Made by a program: the position numbers and the translations under genes | Assembly (NCBI RefSeq): GCF_014218275.1 | Contig: NZ_AP023213.1 | Location: forward strand, 2,830,001 to 2,894,000 | Source: Citrifermentans bremense | Lineage (GTDB): Bacteria > Desulfobacterota > Desulfuromonadia > Geobacterales > Geobacteraceae | Length of the DNA: 64,000 nt | Reading direction: 5' to 3' | In this document: positions 15,744 to 24,232 of the stretch, piece after piece | How the letters are laid out: every line of letters begins with the position of its first letter | Numbering within the stretch: the first letter of the stretch is position 1 | Notes under the pieces: generated by a model | Databases searched by the model: none | Told to the model about the DNA's origin: nothing | The model's input: only the letters and a program-made list of their open reading frames with translations

Positions 15744-16438
15744 CTAGGTCTTTCCCGCTGCTGGATGTAGGTCAGGACGATGTTGATCGCGAAGCAGAAT
15801 AGCAGAAGAATGACGGAGAGGGCAATCGCTATGTCGAAATTGCCCCTCCCGGTTTCCATCACAGTCGCCGTGGTGAGGACCCTGGTGTACCCCCTGACGT
15901 TGCCCCCCACCATGATCGAGGCGCCGACCTCGGAGATGACCCCGCCGAAACCGGCCATCACACCCGCCATAAGCGGGAGCCTCGCCTCCTTGACCAGCAT
16001 CCAGACCATCTGGACCCTCGTCGCCCCGAGGGCGAGGATCTGCAGCCTGAGGTTGGCCGGGAGGTTCTGCATGGCGCCGATGGTGATCCCCATGACGATG
16101 GGGGTGGCGATCACCGACTGGGCGATGACGATCGCCGTCGGCGTGTACAGGAGCTCCAGGAACCCCAGCGGCCCGTTTCTCCAGAGGAGGATGGAGACGA
16201 ACAGGCCGACGACGACCGGGGGAAGCCCCATGCCGGTGTTGACCACGCTGACCAGGATCTTCTTCCCCGGGAAGCGGGTCAGGGCGACGAGGGTGCCGAT
16301 CGAGATGCCGAGCACCAGGCTTATCAGCGTCGCCAGCCCCGAAACCTTGAGCGAGAGCAGGGCGATATCCAGCACCTCGCCATCGAGCGAGACGAGGAGC
16401 TGGAACGCCTTGATTACCCCTTCAAGAATGATGTCCAT
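15740..16438 (-). CDS. tupB: tungstate ABC transporter permease TupB
   Basis: Membrane permease of 232 residues with five to six predicted helices. The binding-protein-dependent transport motif region EARLPLMAGVMAGFGGVISEVG (EAA loop) contacts the ATPase. ATPIVMGITIGAMQNLP and GASIMVGGN are typical of TupB. The start codon touches the tupA stop at 16438 and its end overlaps tupC by 4 bases, giving tight translational coupling. Confidence 0.88.
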   Translation of the reverse strand: MDIILEGVIKAFQLLVSLDGEVLDIALLSLKVSGLATLISLVLGISIGTLVALTRFPGKKILVSVVNTGMGLPPVVVGLFVSILLWRNGPLGFLELLYTPTAIVIAQSVIATPIVMGITIGAMQNLPANLRLQILALGATRVQMVWMLVKEARLPLMAGVMAGFGGVISEVGASIMVGGNVRGYTRVLTTATVMETGRGNFDIAIALSVILLLFCFAINIVLTYIQQRERPR

Positions 16439-17286
16439 TACTCAGGCTTGCCGGCATCGGCGAAGAAGAGCGGGGAGCCGAACTCCTTCTTGCCGAAGGT
16501 GCTGATGACCTGCTGCGCTTTCTTGGAGACGATGAAGTCGGAGAAGGCCTTCGCCCCTGCGCTGTTCACCTTGGGCCACTTGGCGGGGTTCACTTCGATG
16601 ACGTGGTAGATGTTGAGGAGCTTCGGCTCGCCCTGCACCATGATCTCGAGGCCCAGGTGCGCCTTCTTGTTGAGCGCCAAGTAGGTGCCGCGGTCGGCCA
16701 GGAGGTACCCCTTCTTCTCGGCGGCCACGTTCAGGGTCTCACCCATGCCAAGGCCGGTCTGCTGGAACCATTTCTGCCCCTCGGGGTTCATCCCCGCCGC
16801 CTTGAAAAGCCCTTTCTCTTTGGCGTGGGTCCCGGAGTTGTCGCCCCTGGAGAGGAAGAGGGAGTTGGAAGCTGCGATCGCCTTGAGCGCGTCCGCTGCG
16901 GTCTTGGCGCCGCGGATCTTCGCAGGGTCGCCGGCAGGTCCGAGGAGGATGAAGTCGTTGTGCATAACGAGCTTCCTGTTCACGCCAAACCCACCCGCCA
17001 TGAACGTCTTTTCAGCCTCAGGAGAGTGAACCAGCAGCACGTCGGCCTCCCCCTTCTCACCCATCTTCATGGCCTGGCCGCTCCCCACGGAAATGGTTTT
17101 CACGAAGTAGCCGGTCTGCTTCTCGAACATGGGAATGAGCACGTCCAGAAGCCCGGAATCCTGGGTGCTGGTGGTGGTGGCGAGGATCACCGCTTTCTCG
17201 GCCGCCCACCCGGAGGGGACGGAGGCTACGGCGGTGAGCACGAAGAGTGCGGCGAAAAGGGACATCATCTTGGCGAAACGCTTCAT
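16438..17286 (-). CDS. tupA: tungstate-binding protein TupA
   Basis: Periplasmic oxyanion-binding protein, 282 residues, with a signal peptide to about residue 29 (SGWAA). The mature N-terminus carries the TupA/WtpA-distinguishing segment TTTSTQDSGLLD (37-48), whose Thr/Ser residues bind tungstate in characterised TupA proteins. SVGSGQAMKMGEKGEADVLL and SRGDNSGTHAKEK follow. AAAGGAGAAAG precedes the ATG. First gene of tupABC. Tungsten would serve enzymes such as aldehyde:ferredoxin oxidoreductase or formate dehydrogenase, none of which is in the window. Confidence 0.92.
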   Translation of the reverse strand: MKRFAKMMSLFAALFVLTAVASVPSGWAAEKAVILATTTSTQDSGLLDVLIPMFEKQTGYFVKTISVGSGQAMKMGEKGEADVLLVHSPEAEKTFMAGGFGVNRKLVMHNDFILLGPAGDPAKIRGAKTAADALKAIAASNSLFLSRGDNSGTHAKEKGLFKAAGMNPEGQKWFQQTGLGMGETLNVAAEKKGYLLADRGTYLALNKKAHLGLEIMVQGEPKLLNIYHVIEVNPAKWPKVNSAGAKAFSDFIVSKKAQQVISTFGKKEFGSPLFFADAGKPE

Positions 17287-17534
17287 AAACTTTCTCCTTT
17301 GATCATATTTACTGATACCTGTTGGCGAAATCTTCAGTCACTGCTTGGTTCAACGGGCGGCCAGCCCCCGTGTTCCCTCGAAGGACCTGGCGAGGCTATT
17401 GCTACCCTAGCGAAAGAGGCTATTTGTCCCCCCTTGAGAGTGAGGTCATTACGTTCCCCACTTTGTGAAGGTTCATCGAAGGATTCCGGGATACCTGGAG
17501 TATGTTGCCACCAAGCGCTGCACGAGAACTGAAG

Positions 17535-17570
17535 TTCCCCCCTTTGCGAAGGGGGGACAGGGGGGATTTG
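17535..17570. repeat. palindromic C-run/G-run repeat
   Basis: CCCCCCTTTGCGAAGGGGGG is a near-perfect 20-base palindrome followed by ACAGGGGGGATT. It sits between the ModE-like site and tupA. Confidence 0.55.
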
Positions 17571-17591
17571 CCTTTGTCAGCACATTGCCCG

Positions 17592-17615
17592 CGCTATAGC
17601 GAATCAGATATAACG
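17592..17615. promoter_or_regulatory. ModE-type operator upstream of tupABC
   Basis: CGCTATA (17592-17598), 10 bases, TATAACG (17609-17615). Half-sites and spacing match the known ModE operator form CGnTATA-N10-TATAnCG. It lies about 310 bases upstream of tupA and just beyond the 3' end of modE. Confidence 0.6.
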
Positions 17616-17625
17616 AATGGCCGCG

Positions 17626-17653
17626 AAAAAGGGAACAGCCGGGCCGTTCCCTT
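17626..17653 (-). terminator. rho-independent terminator after modE
   Basis: AAGGGAAC with inner CC pairs with GTTCCCTT across a short loop; T5 follows on the minus strand, 11 bases beyond the modE stop. Confidence 0.85.
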
Positions 17654-17663
17654 CTTCGCGCGA

Positions 17664-18479
17664 CTAGCTCACGCCCAAGATGACACTGGAGGCCTTGAAG
17701 AGTGTGCAGGCATGCCCCCCAACCTTGAGACCCAGGTTTTGGGAGCTTCCGTGCGTGATGACGGCGCTGATGGTGTTGCCGCCCCCCACTTCGACATCGA
17801 CCTCGGTGGAGACAGGCCCCTCGATGATTTTGGCGACCGTGCCGCACATGACGTTGCGGGCGCTGATCTTCGCGTCGTGCAGGTCGCTCCCCACCATCAC
17901 CGAGCTGGCCTTGATGATGGCGTAGGCGCTTGCGCCCTCTTTGAGGGCAAGGTTCTCGACGGCTGCGTTGGTGACCACCGCAATAAGCGGGGCGCCGCCG
18001 CCGGTAAGTGAAAGGGCGACCTCAGAGTTGACGGCACCCTTGGTGATCTTCGTTACGGTTCCTGCCAGGACGTTACGGGCACTTACTTTCATGGATATCC
18101 TCCTCAAAAGCTGGTAGAGGCTTTGGGTGTCCCCCAGCCTCACCTCAAGATTCTCCAGGAATTTCCTGTGTTCTTCCTGGAGTACGCCGTACTGCCTAAC
18201 CACCTCTTTGCCATATCCGGTGAGGGTAGTGCCACCCCCACCCTTCCCCCCGGTCACCCGCTCTACCAGCGGCTGATCGGCGAGGTTGTTGATCATGTTG
18301 ACCAGGTCCCAGGCGTTCTTGTAGCTGATGCCGACCGCCTTGGCCGCCTTGGTGATTGAACCGACCTCGTCGATACTCTTAAGAAGCGCGATCCGGTCAC
18401 CGCCCAGGAATTTCTGCTCGTCCTTTTGAAACCAAAGGGAACCGTCGAGTTCCATGCCCCCCTGCTTTTTACGGCTCAA
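17664..18479 (-). CDS. modE: molybdate/tungstate-responsive regulator ModE
   Basis: A 271-residue transcription factor. The N-terminal winged helix (about 18-115, SITKAAKAVGISYKNAWDLV) is the LysR-like ModE DNA-binding domain. Two C-terminal Mop domains follow: SARNVLAGTVTKITKGAVNS (about 132-151) and a second copy SARNVMCGTVAKIIEGPVST (about 203-222), which bind molybdate or tungstate. Two matching operators lie at 17592 and 18562, the second across its own promoter, which predicts autorepression and control of tupABC. Confidence 0.92.
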   Translation of the reverse strand: MSRKKQGGMELDGSLWFQKDEQKFLGGDRIALLKSIDEVGSITKAAKAVGISYKNAWDLVNMINNLADQPLVERVTGGKGGGGTTLTGYGKEVVRQYGVLQEEHRKFLENLEVRLGDTQSLYQLLRRISMKVSARNVLAGTVTKITKGAVNSEVALSLTGGGAPLIAVVTNAAVENLALKEGASAYAIIKASSVMVGSDLHDAKISARNVMCGTVAKIIEGPVSTEVDVEVGGGNTISAVITHGSSQNLGLKVGGHACTLFKASSVILGVS

Positions 18480-18550
18480 ATCTCACCTCGTCGTGCAGTC
18501 GCACTCTGGTAGAAGCGGTTATTGAGGCCGTTCGACTCGCGCCGGCCAAC

Positions 18551-18602
18551 GTATACAACGTCGTTATAGCACAACATATATAGCGTTGAACAGCTTGTAT
18601 AC
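18551..18602 (-). promoter_or_regulatory. modE promoter with overlapping ModE operator
   Basis: Minus-strand TTCAAC (18585-18590), 16-base spacer, TATAAC (18563-18568) form a promoter. The ModE-type palindrome CGTTATA-N10-TATAGCG (18562-18585) covers the spacer and -10. Outer arms GTATACAA (18551-18558) and TTGTATAC (18595-18602) form a second, wider inverted repeat of unknown meaning. Confidence 0.6.
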
Positions 18603-18721
18603 GCAATCATCATTGGAGCATCGAATAACGGTCATGCCGGGCATAAAACCTGATATTGAGTATAACCGATTGGGGAATAATTAAAGCGGAAATTTTTGAG
18701 ACAGAAAATTTGCTGGTTCTG

Positions 18722-19510
18722 TCAGAGGTCGTCTTTTTGTGCCTGTACGGCGGAGAGGTATTCTGACCGATTCCAGGTGGTCATGCAGGAAGGTTTCTCC
18801 GGGTCGGGCTCGCAGAGGTAGATCTCGTCGCCGGGGTGTCCGGTGATGCGCATGCCGGCCGAGCGGAGCATCGCTTCGACCGCGGCATGGTTTGCGATCC
18901 ACCAGTTGGTGGGATCTCCTGCAAATCGCTCTTCTATGAAGGCCAGCTTCGGCCATCCCTTCTCAAGCAAGGCATCGCGCTCGTTGATCCAGAAGTCGGA
19001 CTGCCCCGCCACCTCGCGTCCTGGCATGGTGACGGTCTGGAAGAGCATCATCCCCGCCGTCTTCTGGGCCACGATGTCGAGCGCCAGCATGGGGTAGCGC
19101 AGGTGGTAGAAGACCCCCATGAAGAGCACCAGGTCGAATTTCCCGGTGAGGCGCGCCAGGTCGTAGACCTGCATCTGGCGGAAATCGACCAGCCCCTCCA
19201 GCCCGTACTGCCCTGCCGCCCAGCGCGCCTGGTCCAGGTAGTGCGAGTCGCAGTCGATGCCCAAGACCCGCGCCCCACGGCGCGCCAGCTCGAAGCTGTA
19301 GAAACCGGCGTTGCAGCCGATGTCGAGCGCGCTCCAGCCGGAAAGGTCGTCGGGGATGCTGGGAGCGATCTCGCGCCACTTGAAGCTGGGGAAATCCCCC
19401 AGGAAGTGGTCGGGCGCGGTTTCCCTCCCATCGGGGAGGTGCAGGTTGTGGAACCAGGGGGAAAGCTCCCTTATTTCATCGTCAATGGATCTCATTTTGG
19501 TCTCGGGCAT
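18722..19510 (-). CDS. class I SAM-dependent methyltransferase of the glycan cluster
   Basis: A 262-residue methyltransferase resembling the CmoB-like/TIGR04290-type group. The N-terminal pattern SPWFHNLHLPDG (about 17-28) and GDFPSFKW precede the SAM-binding motif ALDIGCNAGF (61-70); VLFMGVFYHLRYP follows. CmoB modifies tRNA, but this gene is last in a nine-gene glycan cluster, so a sugar or aglycone substrate is more likely (inference). An alternative start is Met6 (19495). Neither start has a strong ribosome-binding site. Confidence 0.8.
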   Translation of the reverse strand: MPETKMRSIDDEIRELSPWFHNLHLPDGRETAPDHFLGDFPSFKWREIAPSIPDDLSGWSALDIGCNAGFYSFELARRGARVLGIDCDSHYLDQARWAAGQYGLEGLVDFRQMQVYDLARLTGKFDLVLFMGVFYHLRYPMLALDIVAQKTAGMMLFQTVTMPGREVAGQSDFWINERDALLEKGWPKLAFIEERFAGDPTNWWIANHAAVEAMLRSAGMRITGHPGDEIYLCEPDPEKPSCMTTWNRSEYLSAVQAQKDDL

Positions 19511-19599
19511 ACCTTGGCACCGTCCATTTCATCAAATGATGCAGCTGACATGTTCACTTCGCCGCCTTGCTGCCCAGTTTCCCTTCGCGCCTCAACAGA

Positions 19600-20655
19600 T
19601 CACCTGGAGGTCAGATACTCCTCGAGTTCCTCGGCGCGGCAGGCGGCGGAATGGGAGCGGAGCACCCTTTGGCGGGCGCGCTCGCCGATGGCCCGGCGCT
19701 CATCCTCGGGGAAGCGCTGCAGGATGCGGAGCATCTGCTGATAGTCGAAAGCGAGCAGGATCTCTTCGCCCGGTAGGAAGAACTGATCCAGGCCGGGCCA
19801 ATGGTCGCTCACCACCGGCACCGCGCAGGATGCGGCCTCGAAAAGCCTGACGCTCGGCGAATAGCCTGCCAGGAGCATCTGCTTCCGGGTGAGGTTCAGG
19901 GTGAAGCGCTGGGAGCTGTAAAACTCGCTGTGGCACTCGGGAGGGAGGTGCTCGATGCGGTGCGTGTTTTCGGTCCAGGCGACGTCGGCGGGGTACTGCG
20001 CGCCGGCGACCGCGAAGCGCCCTTTTTTCCAGGAGCGCGCCGGCCTGATCAAGAGCTCCTCCAGGCCGGGCTGCCGGTCCGGGCTGTAGGTCCCCAGATA
20101 CCCCAGGTCCCAGCGCGGCGTGACCGGCATCGGGTAGTGCACCAGAGGGTCGACCGAGCAGTATAGGGCGCGGGCGGCCGGGGAGCCGTACTCGCGTTCG
20201 ATCTGGTCCAAGGTTGGGCCGCCGGTGAAGGAGAGGTAGAGGTCGTAGTGCGGGACCAGCTCCCGGTTCAGGTACTTGCACTCACCCCTGGCCAGGGACG
20301 CGAGGGTGACCGGGGTGTCGATGTCGTAGAACGCGGTGATCCCCTTGGCGTTCTTCGTCACCCACTTACCCACCTCGATCCCCTGGTGCACGTAGGAGCC
20401 GACGATGACGCAGTCGGCATCGCAGATTTCCGGCCCGTACTCGCCCAAGAGCCTTTCCAGGGAGTCGTAGATTATCGTGCTGCAGAAGGAGGGCTCGGGG
20501 AGGTCGCGGTTGGAGGCGTACCACTTCGCGTCGCGCTCCAGAAACAGCACCTCATGGCCGCGCCGGTCCATCTCGCGCAGAAGCCCGCGGTAGGTGGTGG
20601 CATGACCGTTGCCCCAGGACGAGGTGATCGAAAGGCCGAAGATCACGATCTTCAT
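19600..20655 (-). CDS. CgeB-like glycosyltransferase family protein (copy 3)
   Basis: A 351-residue protein of the CgeB/DUF3880 group, GT-B-like proteins that include the Bacillus spore-surface protein CgeB. It begins MKIVIFGLSITSSWGNGHAT, has YLGTYSPDRQPGLEELL in the middle, and a C-terminal donor-site-like segment RLFEAASCAVPVVSDHWPGL followed by FFLPGEEILLAFD. The ATG overlaps the stop of the preceding paralogue (ATGA), which fixes the start at 20655. Donor and acceptor are unknown. Confidence 0.82.
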   Translation of the reverse strand: MKIVIFGLSITSSWGNGHATTYRGLLREMDRRGHEVLFLERDAKWYASNRDLPEPSFCSTIIYDSLERLLGEYGPEICDADCVIVGSYVHQGIEVGKWVTKNAKGITAFYDIDTPVTLASLARGECKYLNRELVPHYDLYLSFTGGPTLDQIEREYGSPAARALYCSVDPLVHYPMPVTPRWDLGYLGTYSPDRQPGLEELLIRPARSWKKGRFAVAGAQYPADVAWTENTHRIEHLPPECHSEFYSSQRFTLNLTRKQMLLAGYSPSVRLFEAASCAVPVVSDHWPGLDQFFLPGEEILLAFDYQQMLRILQRFPEDERRAIGERARQRVLRSHSAACRAEELEEYLTSR

Positions 20656-21761
20656 AACGTCCCCCCCGTAGATGGCTTTCCCTTGGCTCCGGCAGAGAAG
20701 ATCTCCTGGAACTGCCGGGCGCGGTGGGCGTAGGTGTGCTGCGCCCGCACCCGGGTGAGGGCCCGCGACCCGACCGCCGCGGCGAGCGACGGGGTGAGCC
20801 GGTCCATGATCTCGGCGACCTCCTCGCCGCTTGCCGCGACGTAGATCTCGCGCTCCGGCTCGAAGAACTGCTCCACCCCTTCCCACTGGTCCGTGATCAT
20901 GCAGGCCCCGGCGCCGGCGGCCTCGAAGACGCGGGTCGCTGGCGAGAAGCCGTTTCTCGCCATGCCGTCGCGGCTCACGTTGAGCACCGCCATCGGGCTG
21001 CAGTTGAAGGCGTTGTGGTCGCAGGTCCCCAGGTGCCCCAGGTACTTCACGTTGCCGGACCTCTCCTTGTCGTCCCAGCCGCTTCCGGCAAGAAGGAAGC
21101 TGCGCTCCGGCAGGCGCTTGGCCACGGCGAGGAAGAATTCCTCCACCCGCCGCTCCCGGTCCGGGAGCCGGTTCCCCAGAAACGAAAGGTCCGCCTCCAG
21201 TCGCGGCTCGGAATGCACCGGGTAATGGGTTTCGGGATCGAGCGCGTTGTAGATGGGGATGCAGGTGCGCGCGCCGAAGCTTGTGTAGCGGCGGACGATG
21301 GGGTCGCCACCGCCATAGGTGAGGACGAGGTCGTACTGGGGGATCAGCGCGCGGAAGGGATCATTGGTGTTGGCGGCGATACGCTCCAGGGTGGCAGGGG
21401 CGTCGACGTCCCAGAAGATCACCTGGGTCCCCTCGTTCTTGAGCCGCAGCACCTCGCGCTCCAGCAGTTCATCGAAGACGCCGACGCCGCTTGCCTTGAT
21501 GACCAGGTCTGATCCCTTGGCAGCCTCCAGCGAACGCATCACCCCTGACTCGGTAGCCGGGTAGACCACCACCTTCGCCCAGTCGGGGTCATCCATATCC
21601 CGGTGCGACTGCCGCTCGTAGGCGTCCGGTTCGTAGAAGACGATGCGGTGCCCCAGGCCCGCCAGGGCCCGGACCATGCCGCGGTAATAGGTGGCGGCGC
21701 CGTTCCAGTAGGCTGAAACGAGGCTCGAGGCGAAAAAGGCGATGGAAAGAGGTGCGCCCAT
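20652..21761 (-). CDS. CgeB-like glycosyltransferase family protein (copy 2)
   Basis: A 369-residue paralogue of its two neighbours. It begins LSIAFFASSLVSAYWNGAAT, carries DLSFLGNRLPDRERRVEEFF and ends with RVFEAAGAGACMITDQWEG followed by FFEPEREIYVA, the same layout as copy 3. Start at 21761 is chosen for AAAAGGA just upstream; an in-frame Met 11 codons earlier would run into the intergenic space. Its stop overlaps the next start by 4 bases. Confidence 0.82.
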   Translation of the reverse strand: MGAPLSIAFFASSLVSAYWNGAATYYRGMVRALAGLGHRIVFYEPDAYERQSHRDMDDPDWAKVVVYPATESGVMRSLEAAKGSDLVIKASGVGVFDELLEREVLRLKNEGTQVIFWDVDAPATLERIAANTNDPFRALIPQYDLVLTYGGGDPIVRRYTSFGARTCIPIYNALDPETHYPVHSEPRLEADLSFLGNRLPDRERRVEEFFLAVAKRLPERSFLLAGSGWDDKERSGNVKYLGHLGTCDHNAFNCSPMAVLNVSRDGMARNGFSPATRVFEAAGAGACMITDQWEGVEQFFEPEREIYVAASGEEVAEIMDRLTPSLAAAVGSRALTRVRAQHTYAHRARQFQEIFSAGAKGKPSTGGTL

Positions 21762-21790
21762 GGTCGTTCCTTTTCTGGTTCGTGGTCCGT

Positions 21791-22888
21791 TCAAGCGTTA
21801 AGCCCCAACTCGCTGCAGATCTGCAAAAGCTCATCTATACGGTGGCCGCAGGTGTGCCGCGCCAGGATGGTGCCACGGCCGTGGCTGGCCAGGCGTCCGG
21901 CGCGGGCGGGGTCATCCAGAAGAAGGCGCATCTGCCGCTGCATCTGCTCTCCGCTGTCGGCGAAGATGAAGTCGTCGTCGGGGGAAAAGAGCTCGTCGCA
22001 GTCGTCCCAGGGTGCCGAGATGAGGGGGATGCCGCAGGCCAGTGCCTCGAAGGGGCGGATGGTCGGAATTCCCGGGAGCGCGGTGACGTAAGGGCGGCGC
22101 GGGATGTGGACGGTGAGCCGGAAGCGGCTGAAGACCCTGGGAACCTCGAAGTTGGGGAGCCAGCCGCCGTAGGTGATCCCCGCCTCCTGCAGCAGTTTCA
22201 AAGCGTGTTTAGGATAGCGGACGCCGTAGACCGTCGCCTTCAGCCCCAGCCGCCGCACCGGTTCCACCAAGAACTCGCGGATCTCCTTGCTCCTCTCGTC
22301 GTCCCCCCAGTTGCCGATCCACACCACGTCCCCCGACTTCTGCGCGGCCCCCACAGGTTTGAAGACCCTGACGTCCGCGGCCTCGTGCCAGATCCAGACC
22401 CGCTCCGCCCAGCTGTTTTGCAGGTATATCTCCCTGATCTTGCCGCCGTAGGCCAGGACCCCGTCGAACCCGGAGAGATCGTAGGCGTCCATGGCCTTCG
22501 TGTTGGTGACGCTGCGGTGATGGGTGTCGTGAAAGAGCAGGCGGTAGTTCCCCTTGGATTTTCGGTGCTCCCCGACCCTTTGCACCAGCTCGTGCTCGTT
22601 CCATTCGTGCACGATGACCAGGTCCGCCCCGGAGAGCGCCTGGTCGAGGTACAGCTGCTTGAGCTCGTAAGGTATCCCCGAAAGACCCGGATACACCTCC
22701 TTGAAGCGCCGCAGGGCATCTACCCGTTTTTCACGCAGAAGGTTCTCGTAGCTCCAGCCGTTCTTCGGCTCGTAGACGCGGACCTCGTGCCCCCTGTGGC
22801 GCAGCTCGGTCGCGACGCCGCGCAGGAAGTGGGCGTTGCCGTGGTTCCAGTCCGAAACCAGGGAGTGATAAAACATGACTACACGCAT
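21791..22888 (-). CDS. CgeB-like glycosyltransferase family protein (copy 1)
   Basis: A 365-residue protein of the same type, somewhat more diverged. It begins MRVVMFYHSLVSDWNHGNAH, has VVWIGNWGDDERSKEIREFL and the donor-site-like IRPFEALACGIPLISAPWDD followed by LFSPDDDFIFAD. GAGGA precedes the ATG at 22888. A 30-base gap separates it from copy 2. Three tandem relatives with different middle regions suggest three successive sugar transfers, though this is inference. Confidence 0.82.
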   Translation of the reverse strand: MRVVMFYHSLVSDWNHGNAHFLRGVATELRHRGHEVRVYEPKNGWSYENLLREKRVDALRRFKEVYPGLSGIPYELKQLYLDQALSGADLVIVHEWNEHELVQRVGEHRKSKGNYRLLFHDTHHRSVTNTKAMDAYDLSGFDGVLAYGGKIREIYLQNSWAERVWIWHEAADVRVFKPVGAAQKSGDVVWIGNWGDDERSKEIREFLVEPVRRLGLKATVYGVRYPKHALKLLQEAGITYGGWLPNFEVPRVFSRFRLTVHIPRRPYVTALPGIPTIRPFEALACGIPLISAPWDDCDELFSPDDDFIFADSGEQMQRQMRLLLDDPARAGRLASHGRGTILARHTCGHRIDELLQICSELGLNA

Positions 22889-22899
22889 CGGGCAATCCT

Positions 22900-22947
22900 C
22901 TGGTTGTCCCACTCCCCAGCGGGGGAGGGTCGGGATGGGGGAACGGT
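22900..22947. repeat. GC-rich palindromic repeat inside the glycan operon
   Basis: CCCACTCCCCAGCGGGGGAGGG can fold into a hairpin (CTCCCC/GGGGAG). It lies in the 59-base gap between the GT4 gene and CgeB copy 1. Its effect on transcription is unknown; no T-run follows on the minus strand. Confidence 0.45.
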
Positions 22948-24075
22948 TCAGCTCTCCCGGCACAACTGGCGGTACAGCGCCAGGTATCCCGCCACCATCT
23001 TGGCCGCCGTGAATTTGCGGCTTTGCGCCAGCGCCTTGTTTCCCAGGCTCTCCTGCCTCGGGCGGTCCGTGCAGAGCCGGCAGAGTTCCTCCTGGAGCCG
23101 GTCCGGGGAGTTCGGGTCGACGAAGATGGCGGCGCCGTCCCAGAGTTCGCGCAGGCTGGGGATGTCGCCCAGCACCAGGGCGCATCCGGAGAGCGCCGCC
23201 TCCAGGACGGTAAGCCCGAAGGGCTCGTAGCGCGCGGGCAGCGCGTACACGGACGCCGCCGCGTACCAGGGGGCAAGTTCGTCCGAGGAAAGGAAACCGA
23301 GTCGGTTCACCCCCTCCATGGTCACGCTCCCCCCGCCGGGATGGTTGATCTCCCCCGCCACGTACACCGGCCAGGGGAGGTCGTAGGCGTTGCGCACCAG
23401 TGCGCCGATGTTCTTCGCCTCGTCCCACACCCGCCCAACCGACAGGATGAAGTCCTGCTTGTGTCCGGGGCGGAACCTGGTGCGGCTGCGGGCGTTGTGG
23501 ACCACCCTCCCCTCGGGAAGGGGGAGGTACAGCTTCTGGATGTTTTGGAGCATGGCGGCCGACGGGGCCGCAACGAGGTCGGCGGCGGCGAGCCCCTGAG
23601 CCACGCGCTCCCGGTACTTATGGTACCGGGACGGGAGTTCCTCCCGCCGCACCGCCTGCCACCAGGAAAGGAGACAGGAGTGCGCGACCACGAGGCAGGG
23701 GCTTTGCCAGGGGAGCGCGGCGTGCGCGTATCCGTTCAGGTGCACCAGGTCCGGGCGCAGTCGGTTTTCCAGCTCCAGGAGCCAGGCGCCGCTTTGCTCC
23801 ACGTCGGCCCAGGGGTCGTCCATCCACTCCAGCCGGTAACGGCTTTCATACAGGGTGACGTTCCCTTCGTCCGCCACCTCGCGGCGCTGCTCCTGGGAAA
23901 GGGGCTGCCCCATGGTGGCCAGGGCCACTTCCACCCCGAAGACGGAAAGGCCGCGCGCAAGCTCCAGCACGTAGGTCCAGACGCCGCCGATGGGATCGGC
24001 GGTCATCAGGACCAGTCGCGGCGGAACCGAGGCAGCGGCCTCGTCACACCCCTTGCTGCAATCCGAATCGGTCAT
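22948..24075 (-). CDS. GT4-type glycosyltransferase
   Basis: A 375-residue GT-B glycosyltransferase. The N-terminal acceptor domain begins LVLMTADPIGGVWTYVLELA (glycine-rich loop). The C-terminal donor domain has LSVGRVWDEAKN and the family E-x7-E motif PARYEPFGLTVLEAALSG (280-297), then DIPSLRELWDGAAIFVDP. Start at 24075 is preceded by GTAGGAGGAAAG. It retains the canonical nucleotide-sugar site, unlike the CgeB-like neighbours, and may add the first sugar (inference). Confidence 0.88.
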   Translation of the reverse strand: MTDSDCSKGCDEAAASVPPRLVLMTADPIGGVWTYVLELARGLSVFGVEVALATMGQPLSQEQRREVADEGNVTLYESRYRLEWMDDPWADVEQSGAWLLELENRLRPDLVHLNGYAHAALPWQSPCLVVAHSCLLSWWQAVRREELPSRYHKYRERVAQGLAAADLVAAPSAAMLQNIQKLYLPLPEGRVVHNARSRTRFRPGHKQDFILSVGRVWDEAKNIGALVRNAYDLPWPVYVAGEINHPGGGSVTMEGVNRLGFLSSDELAPWYAAASVYALPARYEPFGLTVLEAALSGCALVLGDIPSLRELWDGAAIFVDPNSPDRLQEELCRLCTDRPRQESLGNKALAQSRKFTAAKMVAGYLALYRQLCRES

Positions 24076-24102
24076 GGCTACTGCTTTCCTCCTACTTCTC
24101 CT

Positions 24103-24170
24103 CCACCCGGAGGGGGGACGGGCATGGGCGGTCCCCCTCCCGACCCTCCCCCTCCGGGGGCGGGAACTCA
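24103..24170. repeat. GC-rich palindromic repeat between oxidoreductase and GT4 genes
   Basis: Units CCCGGAGGGGGGACGGG and CCCCCTCCGGGGGCGGG lie in tandem, the second nearly identical to the copy at about 1808. They fill most of the 157-base gap between the two operon genes. Confidence 0.5.
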
Positions 24171-24232
24171 AGCTGCAGACTTCATTTTTTCACCAGCGAA
24201 GACCTTGGCGCCATCGCCACCGCTCCAGCCTG

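Larger units (their letters stand above)
17287..17663. other. 377-base region between tupA and modE
   Basis: No gene seen. It contains the tupA ribosome-binding site, a palindromic repeat around 17535-17570 (CCCCCCTTTGCGAAGGGGGG), a ModE-type palindrome at 17592-17615 and the modE terminator. No strong -35/-10 pair for tupABC was found by eye. Confidence 0.6.

Noticed and set aside
18722-19510. Reading the methyltransferase as tRNA-modifying CmoB
   Set aside because: It lacks the full CmoB length (about 320 residues) and sits in a glycan cluster without CmoA.
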